A stretch of 48,766 nt of DNA from Verrucomicrobiota bacterium (GTDB lineage Bacteria > Verrucomicrobiota > Verrucomicrobiia > Limisphaerales > UBA1100). The stretch covers positions 1 to 48,766 of the forward strand of contig JASLKQ010000013.1 in NCBI GenBank assembly GCA_030747505.1. The letters are read 5' to 3'. Made by a program: the position numbers and the translations under genes. The notes below the pieces were generated by a model, which saw only the letters and a program-made list of their open reading frames with translations, did not search any database and was not told the DNA's origin. This document shows, one piece after another, positions 42,654 to 48,766 of the stretch; the stretch's first letter is position 1, and each line of letters opens with the position of its first letter.

Positions 42654-43648
42654 CAATCTACGAGAAGCTGCAGCGCAGGTTGCGTCGATCGCCCAGAAAG
42701 TGGTTGGTTACAGGGGTGGCGGGCTTCATTGGTTCTCATATAGTCGAGAAGTTATTGCAGTTAAACCAGAAGGTTGTGGGGCTTGATAATTTTTCGACGG
42801 GGAAGAGAGCAAATCTGGAGGATCTGCAGGGTTCACTGAATGCTAAACAACGGAGAGCATTTCGTTTCATTGAAGGGGATATCACCTCAGAAACAGATTG
42901 CAAAAAGGCCTGTAGGGGAGTGGACTATGTCCTGCATCAGGCGGCTCTGGGCTCTGTGCCACGATCCTTTGCCGATCCACTATCAACTCATTTAGCTAAT
43001 ACGACGGGGTTTCTCCAAATCCTCTTGGCGGCACAAAAAGCGAAGGTAAAGCGTGTTGTCTATGCTTCCAGTAGTTCAGTTTATGGGGATGAAAAAACAC
43101 TCCCCAAGAAAGAGGAAAAAACCGGTGCGCTACTCTCCCCATATGCGGTTAGTAAAATGGTTGATGAAATGTATGCCCATGTTTTTGGGATTGGGTATGG
43201 GCAGGAAATTGTCGGTCTACGTTACTTCAATGTTTTTGGGCCCAGACAGGACCCTGAAGGTCCTTATGCCGCTGTCATCCCTCAGTGGATGATTGGTTTA
43301 CTTAAAGGCAAACCGACAACAGTCAATGGAGATGGCAAAACGACTCGTGATTTTTGTTATGTTGCTAATGTGATTCAGGCAAATCTTCTTGCTGCGACAT
43401 CCAAGGCCGCCGCAGGGAATGTATACAATATTGCGAATGGAAAGAGAACCAGCCTGAATAACCTGCACCGGCAATTACGCACCTTAACAGGCAATAAGAC
43501 CAAACCTGAATATCGACCCTTCCGTGAAGGTGATGTAAAGCACTCTCTGGCTGATATAAGTGAGGCAAAACAAGATCTGGATTTTCGTCCAACGCACGCT
43601 ATTGAAGAAGGGCTAGAATTTACTGTAGAGTGGTACAAGCAAAAGTAG
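42650..43648 (+). CDS. UDP-N-acetylglucosamine/glucuronate C4-epimerase (WbpP/TviC-like)
   Basis: 332 residues. Extended SDR epimerase. [48 protein letters not shown] (the ALGSVPRS form marks the WbpP/TviC/WbgU group acting on N-acetylated sugars), [25 protein letters not shown] (Tyr-x3-Lys) and [24 protein letters not shown] are present. With the WbpA/TviB-like dehydrogenase at 44981 it would make UDP-GalNAcA, as in the Vi-antigen pathway (inference from pairing). It overlaps the regulator by 4 nt and precedes ugd by 4 nt. Confidence 0.88.
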   Translation: MTIYEKLQRRLRRSPRKWLVTGVAGFIGSHIVEKLLQLNQKVVGLDNFSTGKRANLEDLQGSLNAKQRRAFRFIEGDITSETDCKKACRGVDYVLHQAALGSVPRSFADPLSTHLANTTGFLQILLAAQKAKVKRVVYASSSSVYGDEKTLPKKEEKTGALLSPYAVSKMVDEMYAHVFGIGYGQEIVGLRYFNVFGPRQDPEGPYAAVIPQWMIGLLKGKPTTVNGDGKTTRDFCYVANVIQANLLAATSKAAAGNVYNIANGKRTSLNNLHRQLRTLTGNKTKPEYRPFREGDVKHSLADISEAKQDLDFRPTHAIEEGLEFTVEWYKQK

Positions 43649-43652
43649 AGGC

Positions 43653-44984
43653 ATGAAAGTTACAATCTATGGCGCGGGGTATGTCGGCTTGGTTACAGGG
43701 GCGTGCCTGTCTGAAGTGGGCAATGATGTTCTGTGTGTGGACGTTAATGAAGACCGGGTAGCAGCTTTGAATCGGGGCGAGATTCCAATTTATGAACCGG
43801 GGCTTTCAAAAATCATTATCAGGAATTGCGAGTCGGGTCGTCTGAGGTTTACCACTCATGCCGCAGAGGCGGTTGCCCATGGGATCCTGCAGTTTGTAGC
43901 AGTAGGCACTCCTCCTGCTGAAGATGGCTCAGCCGATCTCAAATATGTGTTGGAGGTCGCCCAGACTATTGGACGTCACATGGAAGAATACCGGCTCGTG
44001 GTGGATAAATCTACTGTGCCAGTAGGCACTGCTGATCGGGTTTCTAAAGTCATTGCAGAGGAACTAAAGAAAAGGAGTGAGGATATTCCTTACAGTGTGG
44101 CATCTAACCCTGAATTCCTTAAGGAAGGTGATGCAGTTACTGATTTCATGAAGCCTGACCGCATCGTGATTGGAACTGGTGAAGCGCGCGCAGAACAACT
44201 GCTTCGCGAACTTTATGCGCCCTTTAACCGAAATCATGAACGGGTGTTTGCCATGGATGTACGGTCAGCGGAACTCACCAAATATGCGGCCAACGCGATG
44301 CTGGCCACCAAAATCAGCTTCATGAATGAGATGGCAAATATTGCCGAATGTGTTGGGGCAAACATCGAGCAGGTGAGGCTTGGCATTGGGTCTGATTCTC
44401 GTATTGGCTATTCTTTTATCTATCCGGGATGTGGTTATGGAGGTTCCTGTTTTCCCAAAGACGTTCGGGCAGTCGAACAAACCTCTCGTGCACATGGATA
44501 TGAGCCAAGGATTCTTCCAGCCGTAGACGCCACCAATGAAGCCCAAAAAGAAGTGCTCTTTTCAAAGATTCAATACCGATTGGGGAATCTCAAGGGCAAA
44601 ACGATTGCTATTTGGGGCCTGGCCTTTAAGCCAAATACTGATGATATGCGTGAAGCATCCAGCCTCGTCCTTATCCGGGCACTCCTGGATGCGGGAGCTA
44701 AGGTGCGCGCACATGATCCTGAATCAATGAAGACGGCAGAATCAATGCTCCCTGGAGGAGTTGAATATTGTGATGACCCTTACACGGCTATTGAAGGAGC
44801 TAATGCCTTGGCCATTGTGACTGAATGGAAGGCATTCAGGAGCCCCGGTTTTGAGCGGGTAAAAGAGCTGCTTACTGAACCTCTTATATTTGATGGTCGT
44901 AATCTGTATGACCCAGAAGCAGTTGCAGCGGCTGGAATGGAATATCATTCTATAGGAAGATCTGTATCTATGGCGAAAGCATGA
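43653..44984 (+). CDS. ugd: UDP-glucose 6-dehydrogenase
   Basis: 443 residues. Oxidises UDP-glucose to UDP-glucuronate (EC 1.1.1.22). N-terminal NAD domain [32 protein letters not shown], the [11 protein letters not shown] region, [12 protein letters not shown] (catalytic Glu region), [23 protein letters not shown] with the Lys, the catalytic Cys in [16 protein letters not shown], and [17 protein letters not shown] in the C-terminal domain. A GAGG just before the ATG supports the start. Supplies UDP-glucuronate, which the neighbouring (broken) decarboxylase would have turned into UDP-xylose. Overlaps the next gene by 4 nt (ATGA). Confidence 0.95.
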   Translation: MKVTIYGAGYVGLVTGACLSEVGNDVLCVDVNEDRVAALNRGEIPIYEPGLSKIIIRNCESGRLRFTTHAAEAVAHGILQFVAVGTPPAEDGSADLKYVLEVAQTIGRHMEEYRLVVDKSTVPVGTADRVSKVIAEELKKRSEDIPYSVASNPEFLKEGDAVTDFMKPDRIVIGTGEARAEQLLRELYAPFNRNHERVFAMDVRSAELTKYAANAMLATKISFMNEMANIAECVGANIEQVRLGIGSDSRIGYSFIYPGCGYGGSCFPKDVRAVEQTSRAHGYEPRILPAVDATNEAQKEVLFSKIQYRLGNLKGKTIAIWGLAFKPNTDDMREASSLVLIRALLDAGAKVRAHDPESMKTAESMLPGGVEYCDDPYTAIEGANALAIVTEWKAFRSPGFERVKELLTEPLIFDGRNLYDPEAVAAAGMEYHSIGRSVSMAKA

Positions 44985-46267
44985 AGATAGGAATCATTGG
45001 CTTAGGATACGTGGGGTTGCCTTTGGTGATCCAATTCGCGAAATCAGGCGCACAAGTGCTTGGTATAGATGTGGACGAAAAGAAAGTGGAGGCCCTGAAT
45101 AAGGGGGAAAGCTATATTAGCCATATCTCCTCTGAAGAGGTCATGAATCAAGTAGACAATGGACGCGTGGAAGCGACCACGGATTGTTCGAGGGTAAATG
45201 AACTCGATGCAATGTTAATATGTGTCCCAACACCTCTAAATGGGGTTCGCGAACCGGACCTGTCTTATGTTTTGAATACAGGTCGGTCGATTGCGCCACA
45301 TTTACCAAAGGGGATTGTTGTCTCCTTGGAATCAACCACATATCCAGGAACGACCGAGGATGAATTAAGACCCATTCTGGAGGAAGGCAGTGGCCTGAAG
45401 GCGGGCATCGATTTTCATCTTGCCTATTCTCCTGAACGCGAAGACCCAGGCAACCCGGATAGACAAGTTGCCAAGATCCCCAAGGTGATTGGAGGTTTTA
45501 CTCCGGAGTGTTTAGATAAAGCGAAGGCAGTTTACGCTATAGCAATTGAGACTTTGGTGCCTGTTGCCAGTTGCCGTGTTGCTGAAGCTATTAAGCTCAC
45601 TGAAAACATCTTTCGTTGTGTCAATATCGCGCTCGTGAATGAGCTCAAGATGATTTACCAGAAGATGGGGATTGATGTTTGGGAAGTCATTGAAGCAGCC
45701 AAGACAAAGCCTTTTGGTTACATGCCTTTTTACCCGGGCCCTGGTCTTGGAGGCCACTGTATCCCTATCGACCCATTCTATCTTAGCTGGAAGGCGAGAC
45801 AAGAAGGAATGGAGGCCCGATTTATCGAGCTCGCAGGAGAGGTAAATACCAGTATGCCTGACTATGTAATTGGCAGACTAAAGGCAGCTCTGGAGGCTAT
45901 AGGGAAGACAATTAAGGGCAGCAAGGTTTTGATCGTAGGCTTGGCGTATAAGCCAGATGTGGAAGATGATAGGGAATCACCGAGTTATGTTCTGATGGAG
46001 AAACTTGAAATATTAGGGGCAGAAGTTGGATACCATGACCCACACATCCCTGTGATCAGGCCTAGTCGCGAATATAGCCACTTTGCCGGCAAAAAATCAG
46101 TGCTCCTTGAACGGGATTTGCTGACCAGTTATGACGCTGCGATTATTTCCACGGCACACGAAGGCGTGGATTATGCATATTTGACTAATTGTGTTTCTAG
46201 TGTTGTCGATACACGCAATGCAATCCCTGAGGGTAAACGCGACGCAGAGAATATCTGGAAGGCTTGA
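44981..46267 (+). CDS. UDP-N-acetyl-D-glucosamine 6-dehydrogenase (WbpA/TviB-like)
   Basis: 428 residues. Same superfamily as Ugd but of the UDP-GlcNAc branch: [93 protein letters not shown], catalytic Cys in [22 protein letters not shown], and [16 protein letters not shown]. It would make UDP-GlcNAcA, which the epimerase at 42650 could turn into UDP-GalNAcA. The start overlaps ugd (ATGA). A degraded UDP-glucuronate decarboxylase gene follows after 52 nt. Confidence 0.92.
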   Translation: MKIGIIGLGYVGLPLVIQFAKSGAQVLGIDVDEKKVEALNKGESYISHISSEEVMNQVDNGRVEATTDCSRVNELDAMLICVPTPLNGVREPDLSYVLNTGRSIAPHLPKGIVVSLESTTYPGTTEDELRPILEEGSGLKAGIDFHLAYSPEREDPGNPDRQVAKIPKVIGGFTPECLDKAKAVYAIAIETLVPVASCRVAEAIKLTENIFRCVNIALVNELKMIYQKMGIDVWEVIEAAKTKPFGYMPFYPGPGLGGHCIPIDPFYLSWKARQEGMEARFIELAGEVNTSMPDYVIGRLKAALEAIGKTIKGSKVLIVGLAYKPDVEDDRESPSYVLMEKLEILGAEVGYHDPHIPVIRPSREYSHFAGKKSVLLERDLLTSYDAAIISTAHEGVDYAYLTNCVSSVVDTRNAIPEGKRDAENIWKA

Positions 46268-46319
46268 GCGGAAAGTACTATGAAGGAACGAAGAGTTATA
46301 AAGTTACAATAGTGAAATC

Positions 46320-47246
46320 ATGAATCATTATGATCGAAAACGTGTACTGGTTACCGGCGGAGCCGGCTTTTTGGGTTCCCACTTATGCGAACGACTGCTC
46401 CAGGAAGAGAATGATGTCATCTGTCTTGATAATTTTTTACCGGAACCAAGGACAACATCAAGCATCTCCTGGGGAATCAACATTTTGAGTTGATTCGCCA
46501 CGATGTAACTTTTCCGCTCTATGTAGAGGTTGATGAAATCTATAACCAAGCCTGTCCGGCTTCTCCCGTCCATTACCAACATGATCCCGTGCAAACAACC
46601 AAGACCAGTGTTCATGGGGCTATCAACATGCTTGGGTTGGCTAAACGCACCAAGGCCAGAATATTTCAGGCCTCCGCAAGTGAGGTTTATGGCGACCCAC
46701 ATGTTCATCCCCAAACGGAGACCTACTGCGGAAACATTGTTTTTTGACTATCGCAGACAGCATGGGATCGAAATTAAGGTGGCCCGAATCTTTAATACCT
46801 ACGGTCCACGAATGCATCCAAATGACGGGCGGGATGTCTCAAATTTTATCATGCAGGCACTGGCAGGAGAGCCCATCACAATTTATGGTGATGGCCAACA
46901 GACACGCTCATTTTGCTATGTAGATGATCTGATCGAGGCCTTCATCCGATTGATGAAAACCCCTGAAGATATCATTGGCCCAATCAATCTGGGCAACCCA
47001 GTTGAGTTCACTATTCAGGAATTGGGGGAAAAGGTTATCGAACTAGCGAATTCCAAATCAGAAATCAACTTTGAACCGTTGCCTGAAGATGACCCGGCGC
47101 AACGGAAGCCTGATATCAATCAGGCTAAAACATCCCTTGAGTGGGAGCCAAAAGTTTCGCTGGAGGACGGATTGAAAAAAACGTTTGATTATTTCAGCCG
47201 AGTTTTGAATCCGCCATGGGCTAACCAGAATTTCAAGCTATGCTAA
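46320..47246 (+). pseudogene. UDP-glucuronate decarboxylase (UDP-xylose synthase), inactivated
   Basis: Intact copies decarboxylate UDP-glucuronate to UDP-xylose. Here the ATG at 46320 starts normally ([20 protein letters not shown]) but the frame is lost after CLDNF: the T-run at 46433-46438 has six T where seven would restore [25 protein letters not shown]. Reading then continues ([30 protein letters not shown]) until about 46726, where the frame changes again to [27 protein letters not shown]. Between ETY and AETLFF about 19 residues of the family (WGNVNPIG-RSCYDEGKRC), including the catalytic Tyr-x3-Lys, are missing, a loss of roughly 55 nt. The C-terminus is otherwise normal. The gene cannot make an active enzyme as written. 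Confidence 0.9.
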
Positions 47247-48235
47247 ACGACAAAACCATCCTAATCACCGGGGGCACAGGATCCTTCGGGAAATGTTTTA
47301 TTCGTACGGTGTTGGAGCTTTACCAACCGAAGAAGCTCATCGTTTACAGCCGCGATGAACTAAAGCAGTTTGAAATGCAGCAAATTTGGCCCGCTGATGG
47401 GAAAATGCGTTATTTCATTGGTGATGTACGTGATTTGCCCCGATTGAAAATGGCCATGAGTAATGTGGATATAGTCATGCATGCTGCCGCCCTTAAGCAG
47501 GTTCCCGCTGCCGAATACAACCCTTTTGAAGCAGTGAAGACCAATATTATTGGCGGGCAGAATGTGATTGATGCGGCCATGGCTCAAGGGGTGGAAAAAG
47601 TAATAGCGCTTAGCACAGATAAGGCAGCGGCACCTATTAACCTGTATGGAGCCACTAAGCTTTGCTCCGACAAACTTTTTATTGCGGCAAATAATTATTC
47701 GGGAGCACTCGATATAAGTTTTAGTGTGGTGAGGTACGGAAATGTAATGGGAAGCCGCGGGTCTGTTATCCCGTTTTTTTATAAAAAGAAGGAAAACGGA
47801 GAACTACCTATAACGGACAACCGAATGACGAGGTTTAGTATCACTTTGCAGGAAGGCGTCGACTTTGTGCTAGGTTGTTTGGATAAAATGTGGGGAGGAG
47901 AATTATTCGTGCCCAAGATTCCCAGCTATCGGATAGTGGATGTTGCTGAAGCTATTGCTCCTGAGGCAAAACGTATAATTACAGGCATTCGTCCCGGAGA
48001 GAAGCTACATGAGGAGATGATTACCTCCACAGATTCACTGAATACAATAGAATTCAAGGATTACTATGTCATTCTGCCGTCCACCCCGTTGTGGGATAAG
48101 AATAAGTTCATACAAGAGAGCAACCAATCCAAAGGAACAACATGTGATTTAGGGTTTGCTTACACTAGTGAGAACAATGAAAAGTTTTTGTCAGTCGATG
48201 AGCTTAGGGTTTTAATCAAAAAATCATGTTCATGA
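47240..48235 (+). CDS. pseB: UDP-N-acetylglucosamine 4,6-dehydratase (inverting), pseudaminic acid pathway
   Basis: 331 residues. First step of pseudaminic acid synthesis: converts UDP-GlcNAc to UDP-2-acetamido-2,6-dideoxy-L-arabino-hexos-4-ulose (EC 4.2.1.115). Motifs: [77 protein letters not shown], the catalytic [18 protein letters not shown] (Asp, Lys, Tyr), and [17 protein letters not shown]. The start overlaps the end of the pseudogene by 7 nt. The next gene overlaps by 4 nt (ATGA), so it is coupled with pseC. Confidence 0.93.
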   Translation: MLNDKTILITGGTGSFGKCFIRTVLELYQPKKLIVYSRDELKQFEMQQIWPADGKMRYFIGDVRDLPRLKMAMSNVDIVMHAAALKQVPAAEYNPFEAVKTNIIGGQNVIDAAMAQGVEKVIALSTDKAAAPINLYGATKLCSDKLFIAANNYSGALDISFSVVRYGNVMGSRGSVIPFFYKKKENGELPITDNRMTRFSITLQEGVDFVLGCLDKMWGGELFVPKIPSYRIVDVAEAIAPEAKRIITGIRPGEKLHEEMITSTDSLNTIEFKDYYVILPSTPLWDKNKFIQESNQSKGTTCDLGFAYTSENNEKFLSVDELRVLIKKSCS

Positions 48236-48766
48236 AGATGGAGTCAATATCATATGTCCATCAAGATATCACAGCCGTCGACATCGATTCGCTCGTAGAG
48301 GTACTGCGGTCCGAATGGCTTACCCAAGGCCCAAAGGTCCCCGAGTTTGAGCAAGCTGTGGCGGATTACTGTGGCGCTGATCGCGGCGTTGCGGTGAGCA
48401 GCGCGACGAGCGCGTTGCACCTCGCATGTTTGGCTCTCGATTTGGGGCCTGGTGATTGGCTTTGGACCAGTCCAAATACATTCGTCGCCAGTTCCAATTG
48501 CGCATTATATTGTGGGGCCCAGGTTGACTTCGTCGATATTGATCCTAGCACCTACAACATAAGCGTGGAGATGCTTAAAGAAAAACTCGAAAAGGCTAAA
48601 GCGGACAACAAGCTACCCAAAATTGTTATGCCCGTGCATTTCGCCGGTCAAAGTTGCGATATGGCTGCGATTCACGGACTATCGAGCCAATATGGCTTTC
48701 GCATCATAGAGGATGCTTCCCACGCCATCGGGGCCAGTTATCTTGAGGAACCAGTTGGGTCATGCC
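48232..48766 (+). CDS. pseC: PseC-like aminotransferase, partial (runs off the right edge)
   Basis: 178 residues visible, open to the window end; not closed by a stop. The start ATG at 48232 overlaps the pseB stop (ATGA); an alternative ATG lies 6 nt on. DegT/DnrJ/EryC1 PLP-dependent fold: SEWLTQGPKVPEFEQAVADYCG, SSATSALHLACLALDLGPGD, TSPNTFVASSNCALYCGAQVDFVDID, KIVMPVHFAGQ, and IIEDASHAIGA with the Asp that contacts the PLP ring nitrogen. The Schiff-base Lys would lie just past the window edge. PseC transfers an amino group to the PseB product (EC 2.6.1.92); the gene order pseB-pseC supports the call. Confidence 0.88.
   Translation, partial: MKMESISYVHQDITAVDIDSLVEVLRSEWLTQGPKVPEFEQAVADYCGADRGVAVSSATSALHLACLALDLGPGDWLWTSPNTFVASSNCALYCGAQVDFVDIDPSTYNISVEMLKEKLEKAKADNKLPKIVMPVHFAGQSCDMAAIHGLSSQYGFRIIEDASHAIGASYLEEPVGSC

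Noticed and set aside
46433..46438. Programmed frameshift in the UDP-xylose synthase gene at the T-run
   Set aside because: A second, independent deletion in the same gene removes the catalytic residues, so restoring the frame would not give an active enzyme.
1..48766. Insertion sequences, prophage, CRISPR array, restriction or toxin-antitoxin defence system
   Set aside because: No transposase, terminal inverted repeats, regularly spaced repeats, nuclease-methylase pair or toxin-antitoxin pair was recognised anywhere in the window.

Overview
The window looks like chromosomal DNA from a member of the Verrucomicrobiota (PVC group). The evidence is the run of DUF1501 / DUF1549-DUF1553 cytochrome-type genes, the prepilin-like proteins with the near-invariant FTLIELLVVIAIIGILA leader, a DUF1080 protein, a WPNWRGP-type PQQ-propeller protein and generally weak Shine-Dalgarno sites. 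These point to the group but do not fix a genus. No tRNA, rRNA, CRISPR array, transposase or prophage was recognised.

Layout. 1-4.9 kb: a truncated pseudopilin and a beta-CASP metallo-beta-lactamase on the minus strand, then an LptF/LptG-type permease translationally coupled to a GAF-GAF histidine kinase. 5-7.6 kb: xylose isomerase and a tRNA-dihydrouridine synthase (minus). 8-15.2 kb: two pseudopilin-like proteins, a radical SAM protein, a Tat-exported beta-helix protein, a secreted propeller-like protein, a small protein resembling an integrase N-terminus, a DUF1080 protein and a small lipoprotein. 15.3-17.1 kb: a membrane class III nucleotidyl cyclase. 17.3-30.5 kb: a long plus-strand block of three tandem DUF1501 genes, a frameshifted DUF1549/DUF1553 gene, the 3' remnant of a fourth DUF1501 gene, a 900-residue PPC-type protein and a 1196-residue cytochrome/WD40 protein with a giant Ala/Lys-rich coiled coil. 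30.5-35.2 kb: an atypical ROK sugar kinase converging on polyphosphate kinase, an intergenic region with DnaA-box-like sites, and a PQQ-propeller protein. 35.3-48.8 kb: a nucleotide-sugar region for surface polysaccharide, running off the right edge.

The polysaccharide region encodes routes to CDP-4-keto-6-deoxyglucose (rfbF, rfbG), dTDP-L-rhamnose (rfbB, rfbA, rfbC, rfbD), GDP-4-keto-6-deoxymannose (gmd), UDP-GalNAcA (WbpP/TviC-like epimerase plus WbpA/TviB-like dehydrogenase), UDP-glucuronate (ugd) and the first two steps to pseudaminic acid (pseB, pseC). The UDP-xylose step is broken: the UDP-glucuronate decarboxylase gene has a frameshift and a deletion that removes the catalytic Tyr-x3-Lys segment. 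Glycosyltransferases and flippases are not in the window.

The most promising new observation is a shared two-part leader in front of two operons of that region (rfbBACD-gmd at 37.3-37.4 kb and the GbsR/MarR-like regulator operon at 42.0-42.1 kb). Each has a GTTCAA-type palindrome (perfect in one, degenerate in the other), then about 20-25 nt later two consecutive small hairpins, GTCGAT...ATCGA(C/G) followed by GGGCGCGRAGCG, just before the start codon. Sequence differences between the copies largely preserve the pairings. This suggests a regulon controlled by the linked regulator and by an RNA or transcription-elongation element, not previously known to me.
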